A DNA stretch of 64,000 nucleotides from Pseudomonas sp. CROZ-RG-20F-R04-15 (GTDB taxonomy: Bacteria > Pseudomonadota > Gammaproteobacteria > Pseudomonadales > Pseudomonadaceae). The notes below the pieces were generated by a model. It was not told the origin of the DNA. It searched no databases and saw nothing but the letters and a program-made list of their open reading frames with translations. A program made the position numbers and the translations under genes. How positions within the stretch are numbered: the first letter of the stretch is position 1; each line of letters opens with the position of its first letter. The DNA is taken from contig NZ_JAKNQL010000030.1 in assembly GCF_022662375.1 (NCBI RefSeq), positions 1 through 64,000 of the forward strand. The letters are read 5' to 3'. Shown in pieces: positions 8,111-17,288 of this stretch.

Positions 8111-9556
8111 ATGAAACCGATCCGTCTGCGCGCCGATGTCCTGGCCGGACTCACTACTTCGTTTGCCCTGTTGCCCGAATGCATTGCGTTCGCGCTGGTG
8201 GCGCACCTCAATCCGCTGATGGGCCTGTACGGTGCCTTTATCATTTGTACGCTGACGGCTTTGTTTGGCGGGCGTCCGGGCATGGTCTCCGGCGCGGCGG
8301 GTTCGATGGCCGTGGTTATCGTCGCGCTGGTGGTGCAGCACGGCGTGCAGTATTTGCTGGCGACGGTGTTGTTAGGCGGCTTGATCATGATGGCGTTCGG
8401 CTTGCTGCGCCTGGGCAAACTGGTGCGCATGGTGCCGCACCCGGTGATGCTCGGCTTCGTCAACGGCCTGGCGATCATCATTGCGCTGGCGCAGCTGGAA
8501 CATTTCAAAAGCGGCGAAGACTGGCTCAGCGGTACGCCGTTGTACCTGATGACCGGGTTGGTGGCGCTGACGATGGCCATCGTCTACATCCTGCCGCGCC
8601 TGACCCGCGCGGTGCCACCGGCGCTGGTGGCGATCCTCGGCGTCGGCCTGCTGGTCTACCTGTTCGGCCTGCCGACCCGCACCCTCGGCGACATGGCACA
8701 CATTGCCGGTGGCTTGCCGACTTTCGCTTTGCCGGACATCCCGTGGAGTTTTGAAACCCTGCGCATCATCGCGCCTTACGCGATTCTGATGGCGCTGGTC
8801 GGTCTGCTGGAAACCCTGCTGACTCTCAACCTCACCGATGAAATCACCGAAACCCGGGGCTACCCGGATCGCGAGTGCGTGGCGCTCGGTGCGGCGAATA
8901 TGGTCTCCGGTGCTTTCGGTGGCATGGGCGGTTGCGCGATGATCGGCCAGACCGTGATCAACCTCAGCTCCGGTGGGCGCGGGCGTTTGTCCGGTGTGGT
9001 CGCTGGCGTGTTGATTCTGTTGTTCATTCTGTTTCTGTCGCCGCTGATCGAGCGTATTCCGCTGGCGGCGCTGGTGGGTGTGATGTTTGTGGTGTCGCAG
9101 CAGACTTTTGCCTGGGCGTCGTTGCGGGTGGTGAACAAAGTGCCGCTCAACGATGTGCTGGTGATCATCGCTGTGACCACCATCACCGTGTTTACCGATC
9201 TGGCCACCGCCGTGCTCTGCGGCATTATCATTGCCGCGCTTAACTTTGCCTGGCAGCAGGCGCGTGAGTTGTATGCCGATGAGCATCTGGAGGCTGACGG
9301 CAGCAAGCTTTATCGTCTGCATGGCACGTTGTTTTTTGCCTCGACTACGCCGTTTCTCAATCAGTTCGATCCGGCTAATGATCCGGCTCGGGTGACTTTG
9401 GATTGTCGGCATTTGAGTTTTGTCGATTATTCGGCGATTGCGGCGTTGAAGACTTTGCGCGAGCGCTATGCCAAGGCGGGTAAGCATTTGCAGGTGTTTC
9501 ATTTGTCTGAGCGGTGCAAGAAATTGCTGAAGCGGGCGGGTGAGGAGCATCACTGA
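8111..9556 (+). CDS. SulP-family anion transporter
   Basis: 481-residue inner-membrane transporter. Residues 1-390 form the many membrane segments of the SulP/SLC26 core, including the N-terminal LTTSFALLPECIAFALVA signature. A short STAS domain follows at about 400-480 (VTLDCRHLSFVDYSAIAALK). Family members carry sulfate, bicarbonate or dicarboxylates; the substrate here is not evident. STAS domains regulate traffic or gating in relatives. The last 200 bases use more G and T at third positions than the start. Confidence 0.87.
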   Translation: MKPIRLRADVLAGLTTSFALLPECIAFALVAHLNPLMGLYGAFIICTLTALFGGRPGMVSGAAGSMAVVIVALVVQHGVQYLLATVLLGGLIMMAFGLLRLGKLVRMVPHPVMLGFVNGLAIIIALAQLEHFKSGEDWLSGTPLYLMTGLVALTMAIVYILPRLTRAVPPALVAILGVGLLVYLFGLPTRTLGDMAHIAGGLPTFALPDIPWSFETLRIIAPYAILMALVGLLETLLTLNLTDEITETRGYPDRECVALGAANMVSGAFGGMGGCAMIGQTVINLSSGGRGRLSGVVAGVLILLFILFLSPLIERIPLAALVGVMFVVSQQTFAWASLRVVNKVPLNDVLVIIAVTTITVFTDLATAVLCGIIIAALNFAWQQARELYADEHLEADGSKLYRLHGTLFFASTTPFLNQFDPANDPARVTLDCRHLSFVDYSAIAALKTLRERYAKAGKHLQVFHLSERCKKLLKRAGEEHH

Positions 9557-9599
9557 TTATCTGGCTGACTGGGTACATATCCGTTGCTGCGGGTGTTGC

Positions 9600-9955
9600 T
9601 GATTAGGGTTCCGCCCTTACGGCGGGTCACTTTTTCCAGACGCCCGGAGTGCCGGCCCAGAAAAAAGTAACCAAAAAGGCTTGCTCCTACGTGCGGCCCG
9701 CTCGCTGGGGCTCGGGGTTCCTTCGCTCCGGGATCCCTCCGGGCGCAGCGCCTACGGTTTGCTTCGCTGCACCTCCTCTCGATGCATTTGGCTGCGCCAA
9801 ACGGTCGCTGCGCTCCCACTCCCGGATGAATCCCTCCACTCAGCCTTCCGATGTCGCCCGTGGATCAAGATCAAGATCAAGAGCTGCAGCCGAGCTAACG
9901 CTCATCCTGTTGAGTGGGGCGGCTTTGCCGCTGGGGTGTACGCAAATTAAAAAAT
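9600..9955. repeat. Non-coding Pseudomonas repeat element
   Basis: This 576-base gap between SulP and the AhpD-like gene holds a patch of short palindromes: CCGCCCTTACGGCGGG, CTCCGGGATCCCTCCGGG, and the paired ACTTTTT / AAAAAAGTAACC. It also holds GATCAA repeated three times near 9862. From memory, stretches like this recur between genes of fluorescent pseudomonads. A forward frame through it (9649-10077) has the composition of a spurious translation. No promoter or gene is supported here. Confidence 0.5.
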
Positions 9956-10115
9956 GTGGGAGCGAGCTTGCTCGCGAAGGCGGCCTGCCAGCCGACCAAT
10001 CTCTTGCTGATGTACCCGATCCAACTGTAGGAGCGAGCCTGCTCGCGATAGCGGTTTGTCACTCAAAGATGCTTTGAATGACACGCCGCTATCGCGAGCA
10101 GGTCAGCTCCCACAG
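9956..10115. repeat. Single REP plus a REPIN
   Basis: A lone REP (TGTGGGAGCGAGCTTGCTCG) lies at 9956-9978. A diverged inverted pair follows at 10028-10115, with arms CTGCTCGCGATAGCGG and CCGCTATCGCGAGCAGG. The second pair has an insertion-like change (GGTCAGCTCCCAC) in its right arm. Confidence 0.8.
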
Positions 10116-10132
10116 GTTTTGTGTCGCCGGAT

Positions 10133-10645
10133 TCAGATGGCCGGGAAGTCGATATCGGTCAGCGCCGCGTTGTTCAGGTAGTTGGTCAGGCTCTGCACGG
10201 CCACCAGTGCGATCACTTCGATGATTTTCACGTCGTCGATGCCGGCGCCGCGGGCGGCGGCGAGCTGTTCGTCACTCAAATGGCCGCGGCTTTCGGTCAG
10301 CTGACGGGCGAGGGCGGCGTACGCGTTGAGTTCGCCTTGGCGGGCGGCGACGATGTCTTGCGCCGAGAGCCCGGCCTTGCCGGCAAACAAGGTGTGGGCC
10401 GCCAGGCAATAGTCGCAACCGTTGACCTGTGAGGTGGCGAGGTACACGGCTTCTTTTTCCTGGGCGCTCAGCGAGGTTTTGCCGAGGATCGCCGAGGCTT
10501 GCACGTAGGTTTCGAGGGCCACCGGCGCTTTCGCGAGGGTGGTGAAGACGTTGGGCAGGAAACCGATTTTCTTTTTCACGCCTTCCAGTACTGGGCGGCT
10601 GGCGTCGGCGGCGTTTTCGAGGCTGATTGCGTGGATGCGGCTCAT
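10133..10645 (-). CDS. AhpD-like carboxymuconolactone decarboxylase family protein
   Basis: 170-residue protein of the AhpD/CMD fold. The redox motif NGCDYCLAAH, with CxxC and a following His, sits at about residues 77-86. This is the alkylhydroperoxidase-type active site used for peroxide reduction or redox relay. The internal ATG at 10645 starts the family-like sequence (MSRIHAISLENA); the longer frame runs into the divergent AraC gene's promoter. Pairing with a divergent AraC regulator suggests that regulator controls it. Confidence 0.82.
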   Translation of the reverse strand: MSRIHAISLENAADASRPVLEGVKKKIGFLPNVFTTLAKAPVALETYVQASAILGKTSLSAQEKEAVYLATSQVNGCDYCLAAHTLFAGKAGLSAQDIVAARQGELNAYAALARQLTESRGHLSDEQLAAARGAGIDDVKIIEVIALVAVQSLTNYLNNAALTDIDFPAI

Positions 10646-10776
10646 GGTGATGCTCCGAGAGTCCGGTGCGTAGTGCGCCGGGGATGGAGGCCATGTTATT
10701 GAGTCGGGGTGGTGCATTGGCGGCAAATCGTCGAGGATATGCGGCAGATCGTCCAGATATGCCCTTGGAGTCGTCC

Positions 10777-11592
10777 ATGGATCGCCTTTCAACACTGCTC
10801 AGCCATTTCGGCGTGACTGCCGGCACCTTTCATAGCGGCACGTTCTGCGGCGTCGCGGTTCATGAAAATGAACCGGTCGGCCATGTTCATTTGTTGCAGG
10901 CCGGTGAATTGCTGCTCAAACCGGGCAGCGAACGCGAGATTCGCCTAAGTGAACCGTCGCTGATCTTCTTCCCCAGACCCTTCGCCCATCGCATGTTTGC
11001 CGACGAAGCCATGGACACTCAGGTGGTCTGCGCCACGCTGACGTTTGACGGCGGTTCCGGCAATGCGCTGGCGGCGGCACTGCCGGATTATCTGGTGCTG
11101 AAACTGACGCAAATTCCGGAACTGGCCAGCACTGTCGAGTGGCTGTTCAAAGAGGCGTTCGAAGGGCATTGCGGACGCGTGGCGGTAGTGGATCGCCTGT
11201 TCGAATTGCTGGTGATTCTGCTGTTGCGGCATTTGATCAGCAGTCGTGAACAGCAACCGGGGATGATCGCCGGGCTGGCCGATTCACGTCTGTCGCGCGC
11301 CTTGAACCTGATGCACGAGCAACCGCAAAAAACCTGGAGCGTGGCGGATCTGGCCGCTGTCGCCAACCTGTCGCGCGCCAGTTTCGCCGAGCAGTTTCGC
11401 CGGGTGGTCGGGCAAACGCCGGCCGATTATCTGCTGAGCTGGCGCGTCAGTCTGGCGCAAAAGCGCTTGCGTGAAGGCAAAGCAATTGCGCTGATTGCCG
11501 AGGAGGTCGGTTACGAAAGTCCGTCGGCGCTGGCCCGGGCGTTTCGGCGCAAGACCGGGCTCAGCCCTCGCGAGTGGAAGGCCGGCTCCTGA
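10777..11592 (+). CDS. AraC-family regulator with cupin sensor
   Basis: 271-residue regulator. An N-terminal AraC-type cupin (about 15-150; HxHLLQAGELLL) is joined to two helix-turn-helix motifs at the C terminus. The first is WSVADLAAVANLSRASFAEQF, and the end carries the AraC signature GYESPSALARAFRRKTGLSP. It is divergent from the AhpD-like gene, the usual layout in pseudomonads when such a regulator activates its redox neighbour in response to a small molecule. The start could also be ATG 10759. Confidence 0.85.
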   Translation: MDRLSTLLSHFGVTAGTFHSGTFCGVAVHENEPVGHVHLLQAGELLLKPGSEREIRLSEPSLIFFPRPFAHRMFADEAMDTQVVCATLTFDGGSGNALAAALPDYLVLKLTQIPELASTVEWLFKEAFEGHCGRVAVVDRLFELLVILLLRHLISSREQQPGMIAGLADSRLSRALNLMHEQPQKTWSVADLAAVANLSRASFAEQFRRVVGQTPADYLLSWRVSLAQKRLREGKAIALIAEEVGYESPSALARAFRRKTGLSPREWKAGS

Positions 11593-11595
11593 GGA

Positions 11596-12489
11596 TCATT
11601 TGGCGAATTTCTTCGCCCCGGCCACGCACAGGATCACGCCCAACGTCACGGCGAGCATGCCGGGGCTGACGTGTTCATGCAGCAGCGTCGCCGCCAGCGC
11701 CAGGCCGAAGAACGGCTGCAGTAATTGCAACTGACCGACCGCCGCAATTCCACCCTGAGCCAGACCGCGATACCAGAACACAAAGCCGATCAGCATGCTG
11801 AACAGCGACACATAGCCCAGACCCAACCACGCAGGCAGGCTGATCGTGTTGAACGAGGCGGGCGCCAGCCACAGACTCAGAACGGCCATCACCGGCAACG
11901 ACAACACCAGTGCCCAGCAAATCACCTGCCAGCCGCCGAGGGTTCGCGACAGCTTCGCGCCTTCGGCATAACCGAGACCGCAGGCCAGAATCGCCGCGAG
12001 CATCAGCAGATCGCCGGTAGGCGAAGCAGTCAGACCTTGTGCCAGCGCGAAGCCGACCACCAGCGCGCTGCCGAGAGTCGAGAAGATCCAGAACACCGGT
12101 CGCGGCCGCTCTCCGCCGCGCAGCACGGCAAAAATCGCCGTGGCCAATGGCAACAAGCCGACAAACACAATCGAATGCGCCGACGTCACGTGTTGCAGTG
12201 CCAGTGCGGTCAACAAAGGAAAACCGAGCACCACGCCCAGCGCGACAATCAACAGCGACAGCCAGTGATCGCGCGCCGGCCGCCGCTCGCGAAACAGCCA
12301 CAGCAGTGCCACCGCCAACACCCCGGCGATGGCGGCGCGGACCACGGTGAGAAACACCGGATCGAACTCCAGCACCGCCAGACGCGTGGCCGGCAGCGAA
12401 CCGCTGAAGATCACTACGCCGATAAAACCGTTGATCCAGCCGCTGGTTTTCTCCAGTGCCGGGTTTGTCAGGTTCGAGGTCCGTTCCAT
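11596..12489 (-). CDS. EamA/DMT-family transporter
   Basis: 297-residue inner-membrane protein with ten predicted membrane helices formed by two EamA repeats (about residues 20-150 and 160-290). It is a likely metabolite or amino-acid exporter of the drug/metabolite superfamily. It ends 3 bases after the convergent AraC gene and is divergent from a MocR-type regulator that probably governs it. The substrate is unknown. Confidence 0.84.
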   Translation of the reverse strand: MERTSNLTNPALEKTSGWINGFIGVVIFSGSLPATRLAVLEFDPVFLTVVRAAIAGVLAVALLWLFRERRPARDHWLSLLIVALGVVLGFPLLTALALQHVTSAHSIVFVGLLPLATAIFAVLRGGERPRPVFWIFSTLGSALVVGFALAQGLTASPTGDLLMLAAILACGLGYAEGAKLSRTLGGWQVICWALVLSLPVMAVLSLWLAPASFNTISLPAWLGLGYVSLFSMLIGFVFWYRGLAQGGIAAVGQLQLLQPFFGLALAATLLHEHVSPGMLAVTLGVILCVAGAKKFAK

Positions 12490-12516
12490 TGCCGATCACG
12501 CTCAGAAGTGGGTTGC

Positions 12517-12563
12517 ATTGTCGTGATGCTAGAGCCGAGAATCAGCACAATCAAAGAATTGTC
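12517..12563. promoter_or_regulatory. ATTGTC repeats, possible MocR site
   Basis: ATTGTC occurs at 12517-12522 and again at 12558-12563. The second copy also forms an inverted pair with ACAAT at 12547. They lie in the 74-base gap between the EamA gene and the MocR gene. MocR regulators often bind direct repeats between themselves and their target. Confidence 0.3.
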
Positions 12564-13910
12564 ATGGATACATCCGAGATGCCACGCTCGCGCTACAAGA
12601 CCCTCGTTGACGCCTATGCAACGGACATTCGTTCCGGTCTTTTGCCGCCGGGCACGCGGTTGCCGACCCACCGGCAACTGGCCGCTCAAGAAGGGCTGGC
12701 GCTGGTCACGGCCTCGCGGGTCTATGCAGAGCTGGAGGCCATGGGCCTGGTCAGCGGCGAAACCGGGCGCGGCACGTTTGTCCGCGAAACCTCGCTGGCG
12801 CCGGGGCAGGGCATCGATCAGAAACAGGTGGCGGTCGGCATGATCGACCTCAATTTCAATTACCCGTCGTTGCCCGGTCAGGCAGATCTGTTACGCACTG
12901 CGTTGCGCCAGTTGGCGCTGTCCGGCGATCTGGAAGCGTTGCTGCGATATCAACCGCATGCCGGGCGCGCCCACGAGCGTGCGTCGGTTGCTCGGCATTT
13001 GCTGACGCGCGGGGTGGCTGTCGAGGCCGAGCAAGTGCTGATCGTCAACGGTGCCCAGCAAGGCCTGGCCGTCACGCTGATGGCCTTGCTCAAACCCGGC
13101 GATGTGATTGCTGCCGACGCGCTGACTTATTCCGGGTTCAAGGTCTTGGCCGAAGCGCTGCATCTAGAGGTTGTGGCGATCCCGTTCAGCAATCAAGGGC
13201 CGGATCTCGTGGCGCTGGAAAAACTCTGTCGCAGTCGCTCGGTGCGTGCCGTGTACAGCATGCCGACATTGCATAATCCGCTGGGCTGGGTGATGCCATT
13301 GGCCCAGCGCGAGCAGTTGGTGGCGATTGCCCGTCGGCATGATCTGACGATCATCGAAGACGCGGCCTACGCATTTCTGGTGGAAAACCCACCGCGTACG
13401 CTGATCGATCTGGCGCCGGAGCGCACGGTGTACGTCTCGGGTCTGTCGAAAAACATCGCCACCGGCCTGCGCGTCGGTTTCATTGCCGCCCCGCCAGAAA
13501 CGGTGCCGGCGCTGGAACGCATCATCCGCGCCACGACCTGGAACACCCCCGGCATCATGACCGCCATCGCCTGCGGCTGGCTCGACGACGGTACGGTAAC
13601 GCTGCTTGAGGAACAGAAACGCAACGATGCCAAAGCACGGCAGGCGTTGGCGGCCAAAGTACTGAAAGGGCTGTCGAGCATTGGCCATCCGGCGTCGTAT
13701 TTCCTGTGGCTGCCGCTGCCGGAAGATGTGCGCGCCGATCAGATTGTCGTCGAGTTGATGCACGAACAGATATCGGTCACCACAGCAGAGCCGTTTGCGG
13801 TATCGGGATATGTGCCGCACGCGATTCGCCTGGCACTGGGTTCAGTCGACATGGAGGTGCTGCATCAGGCGTTGATCAAAGTCAGAAAGATCATCGGCGC
13901 TTACCTGTAA
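12564..13910 (+). CDS. MocR-type regulator (GntR HTH plus aminotransferase domain)
   Basis: 448-residue fusion. An N-terminal GntR winged helix (about 10-75; LLPPGTRLPTHRQLA, then VTASRVYAELEAMGLV) precedes a class I aminotransferase-like domain. The pyridoxal phosphate site is visible as SGLSKNIATGLRVGF near 292-306, with the binding lysine. MocR proteins sense pyridoxal phosphate or an amino compound and control a neighbouring transporter or enzyme. The ATG at 12564 follows the operator-like repeats and is preferred to an upstream frame that overlaps the EamA gene. Confidence 0.88.
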   Translation: MDTSEMPRSRYKTLVDAYATDIRSGLLPPGTRLPTHRQLAAQEGLALVTASRVYAELEAMGLVSGETGRGTFVRETSLAPGQGIDQKQVAVGMIDLNFNYPSLPGQADLLRTALRQLALSGDLEALLRYQPHAGRAHERASVARHLLTRGVAVEAEQVLIVNGAQQGLAVTLMALLKPGDVIAADALTYSGFKVLAEALHLEVVAIPFSNQGPDLVALEKLCRSRSVRAVYSMPTLHNPLGWVMPLAQREQLVAIARRHDLTIIEDAAYAFLVENPPRTLIDLAPERTVYVSGLSKNIATGLRVGFIAAPPETVPALERIIRATTWNTPGIMTAIACGWLDDGTVTLLEEQKRNDAKARQALAAKVLKGLSSIGHPASYFLWLPLPEDVRADQIVVELMHEQISVTTAEPFAVSGYVPHAIRLALGSVDMEVLHQALIKVRKIIGAYL

Positions 13911-13962
13911 AAACAACATGCTACCCTTGCGCCGCCCGATGCAGACCGTCCCGGAACCCTCG

Positions 13963-14382
13963 ATGAAAAACACCGCTGCACTGTCACTCACCCTGATCCT
14001 CGGTACCAGCCTGCTCAGCACGTTGACCCATGCCGCGGGCGACCCCGAAGCCGGCGCAAAAATCTTCCCGCGTTTGTGCGGCGGCTGTCATCAGGTCGGC
14101 GAATCGGCCCGCCCGGGATTTGGCCCACAACTCAATGGCATCATTGGTCGGCCTGCCGGTACGTCGGCCAACTACGTGTATTCCGATGCGATGAAGAACT
14201 CGGGAGTGACCTGGGATCGTGAAACGCTGATCGCTTATCTGAAGGATCCGAAAGGCGTCGTGCCCGGTACGCGGATGATTTTCTGGGGGCTGAGCGACGA
14301 AGAAAAACTCGACAACCTGCTGGCGTATCTGCAGAGCTTTGACGTTAAAGGCCACGCCCCAGCCAATATCGTTCAACCTTGA
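13963..14382 (+). CDS. Class I c-type cytochrome
   Basis: 139-residue periplasmic monohaem cytochrome c. A signal peptide (about 1-24, ending THA) is followed by the haem motif CGGCH near residue 43. The distal Met ligand is probably in GTRMIFWG at about 106. The pattern resembles mitochondrial-type cytochrome c (GFGPQLNGIIGRPAG). It is an electron carrier whose partner is not given by the neighbours. The ATG at 13963 starts the signal peptide. Confidence 0.87.
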   Translation: MKNTAALSLTLILGTSLLSTLTHAAGDPEAGAKIFPRLCGGCHQVGESARPGFGPQLNGIIGRPAGTSANYVYSDAMKNSGVTWDRETLIAYLKDPKGVVPGTRMIFWGLSDEEKLDNLLAYLQSFDVKGHAPANIVQP

Positions 14383-14392
14383 AAAGGTGTGA

Positions 14393-14537
14393 GAGATAGC
14401 TGCCGTTTCTGTCCTCGTTTTGTTAACGGGTTGTGTGACCAAGAGCCTCAGCGTTGAAGACCGCCAGCAAATCAAAACAGTAAAAGTGCTGTGTCTGATC
14501 TGGTGGTGAACAAACTGGTCGAGCACTTGAAACAGTA
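14393..14537 (+). pseudogene. Remnant of a small lipoprotein gene
   Basis: One frame from 14393 reads an N-terminal tail of a lipoprotein signal (VLVLLTGCVTKSLSVEDRQ) with a clear lipobox, but has no start codon: the upstream codon is ATA and a TGA precedes it. The frame then stops at a TGA around 14507. A second frame gives SDLVVNKLVEHLKQ and a stop at 14535-14537, which looks like the matching C terminus. A lost start and a frameshift or internal deletion are the simplest reading. The rest of the gap to 14648 shows no gene. Confidence 0.55.
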
Positions 14538-14648
14538 GTTTGCGCACGGCCAGGGTGTTCGTGGAACGCTGCACCCGGCCACAGGTCGATAGGGTACTTA
14601 CGCGTGATCTCTCTATCGCCTGACACACCTTCACTCAAGGAAACCACC

Positions 14649-14942
14649 ATGAAATCTTTGCTGTTGGCAGCGCCGCTATTGCTGGTCACCGGACTCGCCC
14701 ACGCTGGCATCCCGATGCTCAACGCCACGTGCCCGGGCAAGATCGAAGTGCATGCCGATGAAGGCGGGCCGATTTACATCAATGGCAAGGAAGGCAAGTT
14801 GAAGAAGTTCAATGACAACTATTTCGAGGCCAAAGGCGCGGGTGTGACCATTTCTCTGAGCATCAATCCAGATGGTTCGCCTGCGGTGTCGTACACCGGG
14901 AAGAGCCGGGCCAATGGGGTTTGCGAAGTGAAGAAAGCCTGA
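14649..14942 (+). CDS. Small secreted protein of unknown function
   Basis: 97-residue exported protein with a signal peptide (about 1-19, ending AHA). The mature part has two cysteines (NATCPGK and NGVCEVK), likely one disulfide, and beta-rich sequence (IEVHADEGGPIYINGKEGK). I do not recognise a named family. The ATG at 14649 starts the signal peptide and has AAGGAAACC upstream. A strong terminator follows. Confidence 0.72.
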   Translation: MKSLLLAAPLLLVTGLAHAGIPMLNATCPGKIEVHADEGGPIYINGKEGKLKKFNDNYFEAKGAGVTISLSINPDGSPAVSYTGKSRANGVCEVKKA

Positions 14943-14979
14943 TCACGCGAGATGATTGCAATCTGCACCAGTGAACATG

Positions 14980-15010
14980 AAAAAGCCCGGCTGATCAGGC
15001 CGGGCTTTTT
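14980..15010. terminator. Intrinsic terminator
   Basis: AAAAAGCCCGGC, a 7-base loop, then GCCGGGCTTTTT form a perfect 12-bp stem with A and T runs on both sides. It ends the small secreted protein gene and could also serve the convergent chorismate mutase gene. Confidence 0.9.
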
Positions 15011-15098
15011 CTTGGGATTGCGGTGAAACCAGTGATTCAGGCAACGGGGCGTTCGAGTAGACGATCGGAACCGCCCTGGGCATGCCCGAGCCCCCGTT

Positions 15099-15659
15099 TC
15101 ATGGGGTGGTTGGTCGCACGCACAGTTCACCGGTAGCCCGCGTCAGAGCCAGTTCATGCAGCGCGTCGTGGGTCAGGCCGCTGCGAGCCTTGGCCAGCCA
15201 CACCGGGCAATTGGCGTCGTGGCGATACGGCAGGAACGCGGCGTATTGCTGCAGCAGACGGGTTTGCAGCTCATCCAGACGCGGACGGATCTGTTTACCC
15301 AGGTCGGGGCGCGCGGTGTCCGGCGCGGCACCAGCCGCTTGCCATTGCGCGAGCAACCCGTACTGCACCAGTTTGTTTGCCTCCATTTGCGCCGCGATCA
15401 GTTGCGCCACGTCTTCCGGATCGAGCTGGCGCTCGGCAGCCAGCGTGCGGGCATTGGCGATGACCTGCGCTTCACGCGGGCTGTCCTGAATCGGCTTGCC
15501 GCTGTCCCATTTGGTCAGCGCGACGAGGTCGCCGATGTTCAGCCGTTCGTTCAGCGTTTCCAGTAAAGGCTTCAAGGTGTCGGCGGGTGCGGCGGCGTGA
15601 GCGGTGGTGGCGAGCAAGGCGAGGAGGGTGCCGGTCAGCAGGTTGGCGAAGTGCGGCAT
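15099..15659 (-). CDS. Periplasmic chorismate mutase (AroQ gamma type)
   Basis: 186-residue enzyme converting chorismate to prephenate. A signal peptide (about 1-22, ending AHA) places it in the periplasm. The AroQ helices carry expected residues: LNERLNIGDLVALTKWDSGKPI with the Arg/Lys site, then DSPREAQVI, and EDVAQLIAAQMEANKLVQ. Secreted gamma-type mutases also occur in P. aeruginosa and Mycobacterium. I chose the start at 15659 because it begins the signal peptide. Its metabolic role outside the cytoplasm is unclear for the whole family. Confidence 0.86.
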   Translation of the reverse strand: MPHFANLLTGTLLALLATTAHAAAPADTLKPLLETLNERLNIGDLVALTKWDSGKPIQDSPREAQVIANARTLAAERQLDPEDVAQLIAAQMEANKLVQYGLLAQWQAAGAAPDTARPDLGKQIRPRLDELQTRLLQQYAAFLPYRHDANCPVWLAKARSGLTHDALHELALTRATGELCVRPTTP

Positions 15660-15843
15660 GAACAGAGCCTCAATCAGAGAAATGAAAGTGGGCAGTTGTT
15701 TACCACAGCTGTGAACCGACACCTACAGATCCGCGTCAATTACACAGATGCGGGCAGCGTTGATAAACAGCGATTTGAAATGTTAATTGCGCCCCAAGAG
15801 CAACTCACCGAAGCTATCCTCAATTAGCCCTCCCGCCGTCGAG

Positions 15844-17214
15844 ATGGACCTTTATTCAATGCAAGTCGCCGCCCAACGCCCACTCTGGCAAACCTACCTG
15901 CTGTTCCTCGCGCCGATGGTGCTGTCGAACTTTCTGCAATCGATGTCGGGCACGGTCAACAGCATCTACATCGGCCAGATGCTCGGCACGCAGGCACTGG
16001 CGGCGGTGTCGGGGATGTTTCCCATCGTGTTCTTCTTTATCGCCCTGGTGATCGGCCTCGGCGCGGGCGCCGGTGTGCTTATCGGTCAGGCTTGGGGCGC
16101 GCATGAGCCGCACATGGTCAAGGCGATCGCCGGGGCGACGCTGTTGCTGGGCGTGTTGATCGGTCTTGTGGCCGCGGTACTGGGCAGCGTGTTTGCGCGC
16201 CAGGCACTGACGGGGTTGGGCACGCCGACGGATGTGCTCGACGATGCGGTGGCGTATGCCCATGTGATGATGTGGATCTTGCCGTCGCTGCTGGTATTTG
16301 TGTTGTTCACGCAGCTGTTGCGCGGGGTCAGTGACACGCTGTCGCCGTTGCTGGCGCTGATCGTATCGACCAGTGTCGGCCTGGCACTGACGCCGGCACT
16401 GATTCGCGGTTGGTTCGGCTTGCCGCAGTTGGGGATTCAAAGTGCGGCGTACGCCGGACTGGCCGGTAACCTGGCAGCGATGGCGTGGCTGGCGTGGCGC
16501 CTGATTCGCAAGGGCCATCCACTGGCGCCAGACCGCGAGTTCTTCGCCGCGCTGCGTCTCGACGGGGCGATTCTCGGCAAGGTGTTGCGCATTGGCCTGC
16601 CGACCGGCGTGCAGATGATCGTGCTGTCGCTGTCGGAGCTGGTGATTCTGGCGCTGGTCAACCAGCACGGCTCGCAAGCGACGGCGGCGTATGGCGCGGT
16701 GACGCAGATCGTCAACTACGTGCAGTTCCCGGCGTTGTCGATTGCGATTACCGCGTCGATCCTCGGTGCGCAGGCCATCGGTGCCGGACGACTGGAGCGC
16801 ATGGGGCCGATTCTGCGCACCGGGCTGCTGATCAACGTGTGCCTGACCGGCGGTTTGATCGTACTCGGCTACCTGTTATCGCACTGGTTGCTGGGGCTGT
16901 TCCTGACCGAGGATTCGACCCGGGCGATGGCTGAGCATCTGCTGCACATCATGCTGTGGAGCCTGTTGGTGTTCGGTTTTCAGGCGATCATCGGCGGCAT
17001 CATGCGCGCCAGCGGCACGGTGTTGGTACCGGTGGCAATCGCGATCATCTGTGTGGTCGGCGTGCAATTGCCGGCGGCGTACTGGCTGGACGGGCAGTAT
17101 GGTTTGCAGGGCGTGTGGATGGCGTTTCCGGTGGCGTATCTGGGCATGCTGGTGCTGCAGACCTTGTATTACAAACTGGTCTGGCAGCATCAGAAGATCG
17201 AGCGAATGGTGTAG
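15844..17214 (+). CDS. MATE-family efflux transporter
   Basis: 456-residue inner-membrane exporter with twelve predicted helices in two MatE halves (about 20-180 and 240-400). It is a sodium- or proton-driven multidrug or metabolite antiporter. ATG 15844 is taken as the start; ATG 15859 is an equally plausible alternative. A TTG frame opening at 15787 lies within what looks like promoter DNA. YceI follows 74 bases later and might be read through. Confidence 0.87.
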   Translation: MDLYSMQVAAQRPLWQTYLLFLAPMVLSNFLQSMSGTVNSIYIGQMLGTQALAAVSGMFPIVFFFIALVIGLGAGAGVLIGQAWGAHEPHMVKAIAGATLLLGVLIGLVAAVLGSVFARQALTGLGTPTDVLDDAVAYAHVMMWILPSLLVFVLFTQLLRGVSDTLSPLLALIVSTSVGLALTPALIRGWFGLPQLGIQSAAYAGLAGNLAAMAWLAWRLIRKGHPLAPDREFFAALRLDGAILGKVLRIGLPTGVQMIVLSLSELVILALVNQHGSQATAAYGAVTQIVNYVQFPALSIAITASILGAQAIGAGRLERMGPILRTGLLINVCLTGGLIVLGYLLSHWLLGLFLTEDSTRAMAEHLLHIMLWSLLVFGFQAIIGGIMRASGTVLVPVAIAIICVVGVQLPAAYWLDGQYGLQGVWMAFPVAYLGMLVLQTLYYKLVWQHQKIERMV

Positions 17215-17288
17215 GCGCTGGCGTAACGGTCGGATGTTTGCTTAAGTCAATCGTGGCCCTCGACGGCAAGCCCCGCCTGGAGAATCCC

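Noticed and set aside
8372..9553. 393-codon reverse frame inside the SulP gene
   Set aside because: Shadow frame, rich in His, Gln and Arg as expected from antisense of membrane helices.
9649..10077. 142-codon frame after the SulP gene
   Set aside because: Lies in a repeat element and a REP; composition and lack of a ribosome binding site argue against a gene.
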